Part shown: piece by piece, positions 37,802 to 45,533 of the stretch
Layout: the number at the start of each line of letters is the position of its first letter
Position numbering within the stretch: the stretch's first letter is position 1
Assembly (NCBI RefSeq): GCF_003336875.1
Contig: NZ_QGNJ01000005.1
Span: 186,001-250,000, forward strand
Reading direction: 5' to 3'
Source: Oleisolibacter albus
GTDB lineage: Bacteria; Pseudomonadota; Alphaproteobacteria; Azospirillales; Azospirillaceae
Length of the DNA stretch: 64,000 nucleotides
Notes under the pieces: generated by a model
Seen by the model: the letters and a program-made list of their open reading frames with translations, nothing else
Database searches by the model: none
What the model was told of the DNA's origin: nothing
Translations under genes and position numbers: made by a program

Positions 37802-38398
37802 GTGACCCGATCCACCCTGGTTCCCTTCCGCATCACCGTCTGCGGAATCGAGGAGTTGCATGGCCATTGCGAGGCCGGTGTCAGCCATGTGCTGTCAATC
37901 CTGGACCCGGGCCGCGACCTGCCCCCCGCCTTCGGCAGCTATGGCGAGCATGTGCGGCTGGACCTGCGCTTCGACGACATCATCGAGGAGATGCCGGAAA
38001 AGGCCGCTCCCCAGCTTCAGCATGTGGAATCCGTATTGGCCTTTGGCCGCGAGCTGGCCGCGGAGGCCGATGCGGGGGCGCATCTGCTGGTTCATTGCCA
38101 TATGGGCGTCTCCCGCTCCACCGCCTGCATGGCGCTGATCCTGGCCCAGACCTGCCCGGAGCGGCCGGCCGCGGAGATCCTGGCCGAAGTGGTCCGCATC
38201 CGCCCCATCGCCTGGCCCAACCTGCGCATCCTGGAGATCGGGGACCGGCTGCTGGGCCGCGGCGGCGATCTGGTGGAGGCCCTGCGGCCGGTCTACCGCG
38301 CCTCGGTCGACCGGCCCATGCGCCCCGGCGAGCCGGATTGGCCCACCGCCCTGGAGCGTTGGGGCCGCGGGCGCGAGATCCGGCATATGCGCGGCTGA
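37802..38398 (+). CDS. Tyrosine/dual-specificity protein phosphatase family
   Basis: The protein has 198 residues. The Cys-x5-Arg phosphatase loop is HCHMGVSRSTACMALI near residue 100, with the probable general acid Asp in RLDLRFDDI near residue 55. This is the fold of alphaproteobacterial Tyr/Ser-Thr phosphatases. The start is a GTG with AGGGAC upstream. Substrate unknown. It lies 57 bases before the GT9-like gene, so a shared transcript is possible. Confidence 0.82.
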   Translation: MTRSTLVPFRITVCGIEELHGHCEAGVSHVLSILDPGRDLPPAFGSYGEHVRLDLRFDDIIEEMPEKAAPQLQHVESVLAFGRELAAEADAGAHLLVHCHMGVSRSTACMALILAQTCPERPAAEILAEVVRIRPIAWPNLRILEIGDRLLGRGGDLVEALRPVYRASVDRPMRPGEPDWPTALERWGRGREIRHMRG

Positions 38399-38455
38399 GG
38401 AACCGCCCTGCCCCGTCGCCGTTCCCGCACGGACGGCACAGGCGGGAGCACAGGC

Positions 38456-39520
38456 ATGGGCGTGACGCACGCGGGGGAGCGGACCGAGCCTGCCTGGGCG
38501 GATGCGCTGACACAGGCGCTGGCCGCCTTCGACCGGCGCCGGATCGCCACCGCCGCCCGCCTGTTCCGGCAGGCAGAGACACGGGGATTGCCCCCGCTGA
38601 CCGCGGTGGAGCCGCGCTGGATCACCGCCATGCTGCTGGGCCGCTATGAGCGGGCCTGGTGCCTGTCCGACGCCGTGCTGGCCAGCCGGGCCGGGGACGA
38701 CTTCAACCGGCCCTGGACGCCCTATCACACCCGCTGTGTCTGGGACGGCGCGCCGCTGGCCGGCCGGCGCGTGCTGGTGCGCTGCTATCACGGGCTGGGC
38801 GACAGCATCCAGTTCCTGCGCTATGCCAAGCCGCTGGCTGCGTTGGGCTGCACCGTGCTGTTGGAAATCCAGCCGGCGCTGATGGACCTGGCCCGGACCT
38901 GTCCCGGCGTCGCCACCGTCGTGGCACTGGGTGACGCCGATGCGGCCCTGTCCTGGGATGTGCAGGTGGAGAGCATGGAACTGCCCCATGCGCTGCGGAC
39001 CACGCACCGGACGGTGCCGGACTGCGTTCCCTATCTGGCCGTGGATCTGCCCCGGCACCGGGCCGCCGGCAGGCCGCGGGTCGGGCTGATCTGGCAGGCC
39101 GGCGGTTGGGATGAACGCCGGTCGCTGGCCCTGGCTGATCTCGCCCCGCTGCTGGCGTTGCGGAGGCATGTGGATCTGCTGGCGCTGCAACCGGAGCAGG
39201 ACCCGGCATGGCTGGCGGCCATGGGCCTTGAGGATGCCAGCACGCCCGCGCTGGACGGATTGGCCCATGTCCTTGCCGGGCTGGACCTGCTGGTGACGGT
39301 CGACACCATGGCCGCCCATCTGGGCGGGGCCATGGCCGTGCCGACCCTGGTGCTGCTGCACCACGCCGCCGACTGGCGCTGGGGCGCCCGCGGCCACCGC
39401 ACGCCCTGGTATCCCGGTATGATCCTGTTGCGGCAGCCGCGGCCCGGTGCCTGGACACCGGTGGTGGCAGCGGCATTCGACTGCGTGGCCGCCCGGGCCG
39501 GAATCGGCAGGCCGGCCTGA
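38456..39520 (+). CDS. GT9-related glycosyltransferase
   Basis: The protein has 354 residues. After a helical N-terminal part (about 1-85) come VLVRCYHGLGDSIQFLRYAK, similar to the GT9 N-terminal Gly-rich loop, and TVDTMAAHLGGAMAVPTLVLL, the donor-site motif with DWRW and PWYPGM following. In relatives this block follows TPR repeats in proteins that glycosylate surface structures; here the repeats are reduced or gone. GGGAG precedes the ATG. Possible roles include flagellin or LPS glycosylation. Confidence 0.78.
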   Translation: MGVTHAGERTEPAWADALTQALAAFDRRRIATAARLFRQAETRGLPPLTAVEPRWITAMLLGRYERAWCLSDAVLASRAGDDFNRPWTPYHTRCVWDGAPLAGRRVLVRCYHGLGDSIQFLRYAKPLAALGCTVLLEIQPALMDLARTCPGVATVVALGDADAALSWDVQVESMELPHALRTTHRTVPDCVPYLAVDLPRHRAAGRPRVGLIWQAGGWDERRSLALADLAPLLALRRHVDLLALQPEQDPAWLAAMGLEDASTPALDGLAHVLAGLDLLVTVDTMAAHLGGAMAVPTLVLLHHAADWRWGARGHRTPWYPGMILLRQPRPGAWTPVVAAAFDCVAARAGIGRPA

Positions 39521-39586
39521 CCTGTGTCAAGGCTCCCCCGGCCATCCGGGATGACACTGGGCTGTCGGCGGGGATGGAGGGCCATC

Positions 39587-40585
39587 ATGTCTGCCACGAT
39601 GCAGGCCATGGTGCTGGATCAGCCGGGCCAAGCGCTGCATCTGCGCACGCTTCCGGTGCCGGACCCCGGTCCGGGGGAGCTGAGAGTCCGGGTGGCGGCC
39701 TGTGGGGTCTGCCGCACGGACCTGCATGTGGTCGATGGCGACCTGCCCGATCCGGCGCTGCCGGTAATTCCCGGTCACGAGATTGTCGGCCGGGTGGACG
39801 CGCTGGGGCCGGGGGTGGGGGGATTCGCCCCCGGCCAGCGTGTCGGCATCCCCTGGCTGGCCTGGACCTGCGGACACTGCCGCATGTGTCAGGCGGGTCA
39901 GGAGAATCTGTGCGAACACGCCCGCTTCCATGGCTATACCCGGCCCGGCGGCTATGCCGAGGCCGTGGTGGCCGACGCCCGGTATTGCTTCCCCATTCCG
40001 GACGGCTACAGCGATGTCGAGGCCGCCCCCCTGCTCTGCGCCGGGTTGATCGGCTATCGCGCCCTGCGGTTCGCCGGTGAGGCCCAGCGGCTGGGTCTCT
40101 ACGGGTTCGGCGCCGCCGCCCATATCCTCGCCCAGGTGGCCCGGCATCAGGGACGCACGGTCTATGGTTTCGTTCGGCCGGGCGATGTGGCAGCGGCCCG
40201 CTTCGCCCTTGACCTGGGCGCCGCCTGGGTCGGCGGGTCCGACGAGATGCCACCGGAGCCGCTGGATGCGGCCATCCTGTTCGCCCCCGTCGGCGCGCTG
40301 GTGCCGGCTGCCCTGCGCGCCGTGCGTCCCGGCGGCCGCGTGGTCTGTGCCGGCATCCATATGAGCGACATTCCCGCCTTCCCCTATGACATCCTGTGGC
40401 GGGAGAAGAGCGTGGTCAGCGTCGCCAACCTGACACGCCAGGACGGGATCGCCTTCATGGAGATCGCCGCGCGCCTGCGGATTGAGACCAAGGTCAGCCG
40501 CTATCCCCTGAGCGAAGCCAATGCGGCCCTGTCCGCGTTGCGCCGGGGACAGGTGAACGGAGCCGCCGTCCTGGTGCCTTTCTGA
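39587..40585 (+). CDS. Zinc-dependent alcohol dehydrogenase family protein
   Basis: The protein has 332 residues, MDR superfamily. Catalytic zinc ligands are Cys in ACGVCRTDLH and His in IPGHEIVG; the structural zinc site is CGHCRMCQAGQENLC. The nucleotide-binding part has LYGFGAAAHILAQVAR in place of the usual GxGxxG (GFGAAA), so cofactor binding is near normal. The layout matches AdhA-type NAD(P)-dependent alcohol dehydrogenases. GGAGGG precedes the ATG. The substrate is not known. Confidence 0.9.
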   Translation: MSATMQAMVLDQPGQALHLRTLPVPDPGPGELRVRVAACGVCRTDLHVVDGDLPDPALPVIPGHEIVGRVDALGPGVGGFAPGQRVGIPWLAWTCGHCRMCQAGQENLCEHARFHGYTRPGGYAEAVVADARYCFPIPDGYSDVEAAPLLCAGLIGYRALRFAGEAQRLGLYGFGAAAHILAQVARHQGRTVYGFVRPGDVAAARFALDLGAAWVGGSDEMPPEPLDAAILFAPVGALVPAALRAVRPGGRVVCAGIHMSDIPAFPYDILWREKSVVSVANLTRQDGIAFMEIAARLRIETKVSRYPLSEANAALSALRRGQVNGAAVLVPF

Positions 40586-40626
40586 CCCGCGCCAACCGGG
40601 GAACAAGGCTGTCGCGCAAAAATAAA

Positions 40627-40660
40627 CGCCCGCCTGCCGGACGGGGCCGACAGGCGGGCG
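40627..40660. terminator. Hairpin 1 of the 3' cluster
   Basis: CGCCCGCCTG (40627-40636) pairs with CAGGCGGGCG (40651-40660) around a 14-base loop. It is the closest of three hairpins to the end of the alcohol dehydrogenase gene and probably serves that transcript. Confidence 0.55.
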
Positions 40661-40678
40661 CAGATCAGAGATGAAATG

Positions 40679-40702
40679 GGAGCCGGCCCGGGGGCCGGCT
40701 CC
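40679..40702. terminator. Hairpin 2 of the 3' cluster
   Basis: A 24-base perfect palindrome, GGAGCCGGCCC then GGGCCGGCTCC with two bases between. No T tract on either side. Confidence 0.45.
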
Positions 40703-40730
40703 ACAATTCCAGACACCCGATCCGAAACAG

Positions 40731-40759
40731 CCGGCCGAAGAGACCGGGGCTTCGGCCGG
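40731..40759 (-). terminator. Hairpin 3, end of the TPR lipoprotein transcript
   Basis: CCGGCCGAAG (40731-40740) pairs with CTTCGGCCGG (40750-40759) around nine bases, eight bases beyond the stop of the TPR lipoprotein gene on the minus strand. Downstream bases include GTTTC but no long T run. Confidence 0.55.
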
Positions 40760-40765
40760 TTGTGC

Positions 40766-41116
40766 TTAGAGGCCCGCCAAGCTGCGCTTGGCCAGATCGG
40801 CCAGCGTGGTGCCCGCGCCCTTGTTGCCGTCGGTGGTGGCGCCGACGACATCCTGCGGGTTCAGGCGAACGACCTTCTCGTAATTCGCCTTGGCCTCGGC
40901 AACACGGCCGGTGTTCTGATAGATCACACCGAGGTTGAACAAGGCCCAGGGATCGTTCGGGTTCTTCTTCAGCATCTCGCCATACAGCGGTTCGGCCGTG
41001 GCATAGTCCTTGGCGCTCAGCGCAGCATAGGCGCGCTCGGGCGTCTTATCGGCAAACATGGAGCAAGCCGAGGTCAGCCCGCAGACAGCGGCAACCATCA
41101 ACAGTTTGAGACGCAT
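40766..41116 (-). CDS. TPR-containing lipoprotein
   Basis: The protein has 116 residues. A lipoprotein signal with lipobox LTSAC (Cys at residue 18) is followed by two TPR motifs (about 30-100; LYGEMLKKNPNDPWALFNLG, then AKANYEKVVRLNP). It should be anchored in a membrane facing the periplasm. Binding partner unknown. It has its own promoter candidate and 3' hairpin, so it is a single-gene unit. Confidence 0.85.
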   Translation of the reverse strand: MRLKLLMVAAVCGLTSACSMFADKTPERAYAALSAKDYATAEPLYGEMLKKNPNDPWALFNLGVIYQNTGRVAEAKANYEKVVRLNPQDVVGATTDGNKGAGTTLADLAKRSLAGL

Positions 41117-41428
41117 GGATTCCCCCGCTCTGGTAGAAAATCAAAGCAAACTGATTGTTCTGATACACTACCCAAATGGGACTTTCAACAAGGACAGATG
41201 CTTAACGGGGCACCCCCTCTTTTATCACAGATACCACGATGAGAACGCCGCCCCATGTGGAGACGACGGCACGGTCAGTGAAAATACGATCAGACCAAGA
41301 ACAACATTAACCTGTTTACAATGCATTGACGCGACCGACAGCGACCGGTCAGGTGCCGTGATCCATCGCCGTCACCGACCATGCCGGAAACAACCGGCAC
41401 AGGGCGGCGTCAGGTGTCGGCATTACGA
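41117..41428. other. Intergenic region with a promoter
   Basis: These 312 bases are AT-richer than the surroundings. They hold the candidate promoter of the TPR lipoprotein and otherwise no gene or repeat that I can support. Confidence 0.5.
41160..41188 (-). promoter_or_regulatory. Sigma-70 promoter of the TPR lipoprotein
   Basis: On the minus strand TTGAAA (41188-41183), 17 bases, TATCAG (41165-41160). The leader to the ATG at 41116 would be about 37 bases. Confidence 0.5.
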
Positions 41429-42592
41429 TCAGGTGTCCGCATTACGATATGGACTCTCCGCAGCCAGCGCCGCCATGTCCTGGGCCAGGGCGGCCCGTTC
41501 CCGATCCAGCACATCGGCAACAGCGCGGCGCAGACCGGGATGCACGATGTAGTGCAGGCTGTGGGTTTCCACCGGCAGGTAGCCGCGTTGGACTTTGTGA
41601 TGTCCCTGGGCGCCGGCCTCGACCCGCTTCAGGCCACGGGCGATGGCGAACTCGATGGCCCGGTAATAGCAGGCCTCGAAATGCAGGAAGGGATAGTCGC
41701 CGGCGCTCCCCCAGTTGCGGCCATAGAGGGTGTCGGACCCGATCAGATTCAGCGCCCCACCCACCCAGCGCCCACCGTCCCGGGCCATGACCAGCAGAAC
41801 CTTGTCCGCCATCTCCTCCCCCAAACCCGTGAAAAAGCGGGAGGTCAGATAAGGCGCGCCCCATTTACGGTCGCTGGTGGCGGTGTAAAGGCGGTAGAAG
41901 GCCTGCCAATGCTCGGACGTCAGTGCCTTTCCGGTCAGGCTCAGCACCTCCACACCGCTGGCGGCAACGGCCTGCCGTTCCTTGCGCACTGCCTTGCGCT
42001 TGCGCGAACTCAGCGCCTCCAGGAAATCGTCGAAACCAGTATAGCCGCGATTCTCCCAATGGAACTGCACACCGGTCCGGTGCAGCCAGCCGGCCCGGGT
42101 GAAGGGAGCAGTCTGGTCGGGGCCGGGAAAGGTCACATGAGCCGACGACAGGTCATTGTCGCGGGTGATCCGCATCAGGGCCGCCACCATGGCGTCGGCC
42201 AGTCCGGCCGGCGCCTGCGGATGCAGCAACAGGCGCGGCCCCGGCACCGGGGTGAAGGGCACTGCCACCTGAAGCTTGGGATAATAGCGCCCGCCGGCCC
42301 GTTCGAAGGCATCGGCCCAGCCATGGTCGAAGACATATTCGCCATAGCTGTGGACCTTCACATAGAGCGGCATGGCGCCAATCAGGCGCCCGCCCGCATC
42401 CTCCGCCAGCAGATGCTGCGGCTGCCATCCAGTGCCGACGCCGACCGACCCGCTCTGCTCCAACAGGCGCAGGAAGCCATGGCTGACAAAAGGATTGTCC
42501 GGACCGGCGCAGGCGTCCCAGGCGTCGGCCGGGACATCGGCGATGGCAGAGATAAGGCGCAATTGCACGGCAGGGGCGGCGGGGTCGGTCAT
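41429..42592 (-). CDS. DUF482/FemAB-like GNAT-fold acyltransferase
   Basis: The protein has 387 residues. Motifs: NPFVSHGFLRLLEQSGSVG near the start, SSRKRKAVRKERQ in the middle, and the C-terminal LYGRNWGSAGDYPFLHFEACYY, AGAQGHHKVQRGYLPV. This is the pattern of PF04339 proteins, once called peptidoglycan biosynthesis-like, with a double GNAT fold. Substrate unknown. The start MTDPAAPAVQ was chosen; the longer reading is basic and lacks a better start. Confidence 0.85.
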   Translation of the reverse strand: MTDPAAPAVQLRLISAIADVPADAWDACAGPDNPFVSHGFLRLLEQSGSVGVGTGWQPQHLLAEDAGGRLIGAMPLYVKVHSYGEYVFDHGWADAFERAGGRYYPKLQVAVPFTPVPGPRLLLHPQAPAGLADAMVAALMRITRDNDLSSAHVTFPGPDQTAPFTRAGWLHRTGVQFHWENRGYTGFDDFLEALSSRKRKAVRKERQAVAASGVEVLSLTGKALTSEHWQAFYRLYTATSDRKWGAPYLTSRFFTGLGEEMADKVLLVMARDGGRWVGGALNLIGSDTLYGRNWGSAGDYPFLHFEACYYRAIEFAIARGLKRVEAGAQGHHKVQRGYLPVETHSLHYIVHPGLRRAVADVLDRERAALAQDMAALAAESPYRNADT

Positions 42593-42697
42593 TCCGGAGT
42601 CCGCAGGGGAAAGAGCCTCTCCGCATGTAGGCCGCTGCCGGGCGGTGGCAAGGCGGGCGGAACGCTCGATCAAGACCCGCCGCCACGCCGCAGACGG

Positions 42698-43165
42698 TCA
42701 GACCACCTCGAAGATGGCCTCGACCTCGACCGCCACCCCCAATGGCAGGCTGCCGGCACTGACCGCCGAGCGGGCATGCCGGCCGGCATCGCCGAACACG
42801 GCCTGCATCAGTTCAGAGGCGCCATTGACGACCTTGGGCTGATCGGTGAATTCCGGCGTGCTGTTGACGAAGCCGACCAGTTTGACCACACGGACCACAC
42901 GGTCCAGGTCACCGTCCAGCGCCGCCTTGGCCTGGGCCAGGATGTTCAGGGCGCACAGCCGCGCCGCCTCCTGCCCCTGCTCCACCGTCAACCCGGCGCC
43001 AAGCTTGCCCAGATGGCGCAGCTCACCATTCCACAGGGTGATCTGGCCCGAGGTGAACAGCAGGTTGCCCGTGCGCACCACCGGCACATAGGCCGCCACC
43101 GGTGCCGCCGCCTGTGGCAATTCGAGTCCCAGATCGCGCAGACGTGCTTCGATCCGACCAGCCAT
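42698..43165 (-). CDS. RidA/YjgF family protein
   Basis: The protein has 155 residues. LFTSGQITLWNGEL, VKLVGFVNSTPEFTDQPKVVNG and RSAVSAGSLPLGVAVEVEAIFEV are the RidA family marks; the usual active Arg of RidA enamine deaminases is in GRHARSAVS. It may hydrolyse reactive enamines/imines from PLP enzymes. GGAGGG lies five bases before the ATG, which decides the start. Confidence 0.88.
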   Translation of the reverse strand: MAGRIEARLRDLGLELPQAAAPVAAYVPVVRTGNLLFTSGQITLWNGELRHLGKLGAGLTVEQGQEAARLCALNILAQAKAALDGDLDRVVRVVKLVGFVNSTPEFTDQPKVVNGASELMQAVFGDAGRHARSAVSAGSLPLGVAVEVEAIFEVV

Positions 43166-43349
43166 CACACCCTCCATCTTGTTTTCCGTGGTTCTGCCTG
43201 TGGCGGCAGGGACCATAGCCGCACGGACGGAGGGATGCAAAACCCGCGGTCATTCCGCGCGGAGCAGGGCGGCGACCGGGCCGCCCTCACCCAAGCGTTT
43301 GCTCCCGGTCGGCGCAGCCTGTATCGTGGCGCCAAATCCTCCCCGTTCC

Positions 43350-44060
43350 ATGGTCCTTCCCTTGTCCGAGACGCCCCAAGCCAGCCTCGACCGCATCACC
43401 CTTCTCCAGGCGCTGGCGCCGGAGGAACGGGCGAACATCGCGCGCCAGTGCAAATGGCGCCATTTCCATCCGGGCGAGCAGATCATCGACCGCTCGTCCG
43501 ACAGCCGGGATGTCTGCCTGATCGTCGAGGGCCGGGTGCAGGTGGTGAACTATTCCCTGTCGGGCCGCGAGATCACCTTCGACGATGTGGACGCCGGCGG
43601 CTATCTGGGAGAGTTGTCGGCCATCGACGGCGCCCCCCGTTCGGCCTCCGTCATCGCCACCACCGAGACGCTGGTGGCCTTCATGTCGCCCCGCCTGTTC
43701 CAGGAAACGGTGACCAGCCACCCCGACATCACCTGGGCGGTGATGAAGCGGCTGGCCAGCATCGTGCGCTCCGCCACCGGCCGGATCATGGATCTCTCCA
43801 CCCTGGGCGCCAACAACCGGGTCCATGCCGAGTTGCTGCGGCTGGCCAAGGCCGGCCTGAAGCCGGACAACCGGGCGGAAATCATCCCCGTTCCGATTCA
43901 CAGCGATATCGCCAGCCGTGTCAGCACCACCCGCGAAACCGTGGCGCGGGTCATGTCCGATCTGGCCCGCGACGGGTTGGTGGAGCGGCAGGGCAATAGC
44001 CTGTTGATCCTTGACTATCAACGGCTTGAAGAAATGGTCGAGGATGTGCGTGGCGACTGA
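43350..44060 (+). CDS. Crp/Fnr family transcription regulator (cAMP-binding type)
   Basis: The protein has 236 residues. The cyclic-nucleotide domain (about 15-140) has the phosphate-binding cassette GELSAIDGAPRSASVIA, with Glu and Arg of cAMP binders in place. A winged helix follows: SDIASRVSTTRETVARVMSDL. It has no N-terminal Cys cluster, so it is not an oxygen-sensing FNR. It probably acts as a Crp-like regulator; whether cAMP is the ligand is inferred. A small RNA gene lies immediately downstream. Confidence 0.9.
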   Translation: MVLPLSETPQASLDRITLLQALAPEERANIARQCKWRHFHPGEQIIDRSSDSRDVCLIVEGRVQVVNYSLSGREITFDDVDAGGYLGELSAIDGAPRSASVIATTETLVAFMSPRLFQETVTSHPDITWAVMKRLASIVRSATGRIMDLSTLGANNRVHAELLRLAKAGLKPDNRAEIIPVPIHSDIASRVSTTRETVARVMSDLARDGLVERQGNSLLILDYQRLEEMVEDVRGD

Positions 44061-44159
44061 GCGTCCGCCCAGCCCCTGCCCGTCGCCGCGTCCGTCGGAG
44101 CACCGAATCCGGAGAGGTCCTATCCAACTGTGTGCTGGGGGCAACACATATTTTTATCT

Positions 44160-44189
44160 TTGAAAGGGCGCATCGCGGGTCTATATAAG
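44160..44189 (+). promoter_or_regulatory. Promoter of the small RNA
   Basis: TTGAAA (44160-44165) and TATAAG (44184-44189) with an 18-base spacer, or TATATA (44182-44187) with 16. Either is close to the consensus and places initiation near 44195, at the base of the first hairpin. Confidence 0.6.
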
Positions 44190-44194
44190 GATGA

Positions 44195-44287
44195 CTTGAC
44201 CGTGGCAGATACGACACGGTCAAGCCTTTAACCTCCTTATGAGGCTCCCTTCATCTCTGCCGGCTGCTCTGCAGCCGGTCTTTTTTT
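44195..44287 (+). ncRNA. Probable three-hairpin small regulatory RNA
   Basis: An intergenic unit of about 93 bases with its own promoter and terminator and no open frame. Stem 1 is perfect, CTTGACCGTG/CACGGTCAAG (44195-44204 with 44215-44224). Stem 2 is CCTC/GAGG (44232-44235 with 44241-44244), exposing a CTCCTT segment complementary to a ribosome-binding site. Stem 3, CCGGCTGC/GCAGCCGG, is followed by TCTTTTTTT and is an intrinsic terminator. The layout recalls alphaproteobacterial trans-acting sRNAs with anti-Shine-Dalgarno loops, but I do not match it to a named family. Confidence 0.65.
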
Positions 44288-44288
44288 G
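44258..44288 (+). terminator. Intrinsic terminator of the small RNA
   Basis: CCGGCTGC, a TCT loop and GCAGCCGG, then TC and seven T residues. It is one of the clearest intrinsic terminators in the window. It ends the small RNA and could also stop read-through from the Crp-type gene. Confidence 0.88.
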
Positions 44289-44312
44289 TCCAGCGGATGG
44301 AAAACACCGGCC

Positions 44313-44633
44313 TCACGAGCCGCCGCTGCGGGCGAATTCGCGGAAGGTCACGGCGATCTTGTCCTCGACGATGGTCACCTCGCCGCGCCCGACCTGACGG
44401 CCGGAAACGATGATGTCGGACAGATCGTCGATCTTGCGGTCCAGTTCGACGATGGCGCCACGGCCCAGCTTCAGCAGGTCGCGCACGCGGATATTGGAGG
44501 TGCCGAGCACGACACTGACCTCGACCTCGGTGTCGTAGACGGCGGAGATCTCCATCTGCTCCGGCTTGAGCTTGGCCGGCTGCGCCGCGCCCATCTCCCC
44601 GAACATCGCGTCGATATCGTCCTGGTCCGCCAT
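44313..44633 (-). CDS. fliN: Flagellar motor switch protein FliN-like
   Basis: The protein has 106 residues. The C-terminal SPOA domain (about 28-100) has VYDTEVEVSVVLGTSNIRV, LLKLGRGAIVELDRK and GRQVGRGEVTIVEDKIAVTF, diagnostic for FliN. It forms part of the C-ring that sets rotation direction. The N-terminus, ADQDDIDAMF, recalls the EIDAL-type CheY-binding motif of FliM. GGGA lies five bases before the chosen ATG; an ATG six bases earlier directly abuts it. No other flagellar gene is in the window. Confidence 0.85.
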   Translation of the reverse strand: MADQDDIDAMFGEMGAAQPAKLKPEQMEISAVYDTEVEVSVVLGTSNIRVRDLLKLGRGAIVELDRKIDDLSDIIVSGRQVGRGEVTIVEDKIAVTFREFARSGGS

Positions 44634-44819
44634 TGCCATCCCTTTCCGGCCGGGGGCCGCATGACGGCCCCATGCCCGCCTTATAGCATGGGACACCATG
44701 CTGCTGGCGGGCATTTATGGGGCGGCCGGCACGGACCGATGCGCGGACAACCGTTCCCGCAGAACCGGTGTCAGCTGCGAACAGGCAGTTCCCCCCAGGT
44801 TCCACAGCCGGAATTCGCG

Positions 44820-45533
44820 ATGGGAACTTGCGATTCCGCATCGGGCCCGCCAGTGTCCGCCACCGGAACCGATGGGAATGGGGACGGCGTGGACAGGGTC
44901 CGCAGTGCCTTGCTGGCATGGATGACAGGGGTGCTGGACGAGCGCGACTGGACCGCGGCCGCCTGGGCGCGGGCAGCCGACGTCACCCCCACCAATCTGA
45001 CCCGCTTCCTCAAGGATCCCGGCACGGCCAGCCTGCCGAGCGCCGAGACCATCGGCAGGCTGGCCATCGCCGCCGGGCGTGAACCGCGCTTCCTTGATCC
45101 CGTGCCGGCTTCCATCGCCCCGGCCCGGCCCGGTCTCCCGCTGCTGCTGCCGGAGCAGGCGCGCCAGTTGCTGCAACAGACGGACCTGGAGGTGCCCGCC
45201 TTCCTCGACCAGGCGCGCCGGTCCGGCACGCCCTGTCTGCAGCCCGACCCGGCCGCCACGGCGCGCACCTTCGCCATGCGCATCACCTCGCTGCACATGA
45301 ATGCCGGCGGCTGGATGCCGGGCGATTGCGTGGTGCTGGAGCCGGTCGACCGGAACAGTTTGCGCCGCGGGGACGCCATCGTGGTCCTGGCGGGCGATCA
45401 AGTCTGCGGTTTTCGCTGTCATCCGCCCCTGTTGGTGCCGGCCAGCACGGATTCCGCCTGCAGCCCGCTGCCGTTGGACGAGGCTGTCATCGTCGGCCTC
45501 GCGATCCGGCTGCTGCGCGACCTCCGCATCTGA
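44820..45533 (+). CDS. HTH regulator with degenerate S24/LexA-like domain
   Basis: The protein has 237 residues. An N-terminal helix-turn-helix (about 30-85: WARAADVTPTNLTRFLKDP) is followed by a C-terminal S24-like fold (about 150-235: GDCVVLEPVDRNSLRRGDAIVVL). The catalytic Ser of the usual SMxP motif is replaced (AGGWMPGD), so self-cleavage is unlikely. A GTG at 44889 behind GGGGA is an alternative start. The last 115 bases overlap the end of the convergent recD2 gene. It may be a non-cleavable phage-type repressor descendant. Confidence 0.65.
   Translation: MGTCDSASGPPVSATGTDGNGDGVDRVRSALLAWMTGVLDERDWTAAAWARAADVTPTNLTRFLKDPGTASLPSAETIGRLAIAAGREPRFLDPVPASIAPARPGLPLLLPEQARQLLQQTDLEVPAFLDQARRSGTPCLQPDPAATARTFAMRITSLHMNAGGWMPGDCVVLEPVDRNSLRRGDAIVVLAGDQVCGFRCHPPLLVPASTDSACSPLPLDEAVIVGLAIRLLRDLRI

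Noticed and set aside
37802-39520. Kinase-phosphatase signalling island formed by the phosphatase and the GT9-like gene
   Set aside because: No kinase is present, and the second gene is clearly a glycosyltransferase; the two are neighbours but not evidence of a signalling system.
43350-44060. The Crp-type gene as the FNR/FixK that acts on the cco boxes
   Set aside because: It lacks the N-terminal cysteines of oxygen-sensing FNR and has a cAMP-type pocket; a FixK-type role cannot be ruled out but is not supported.
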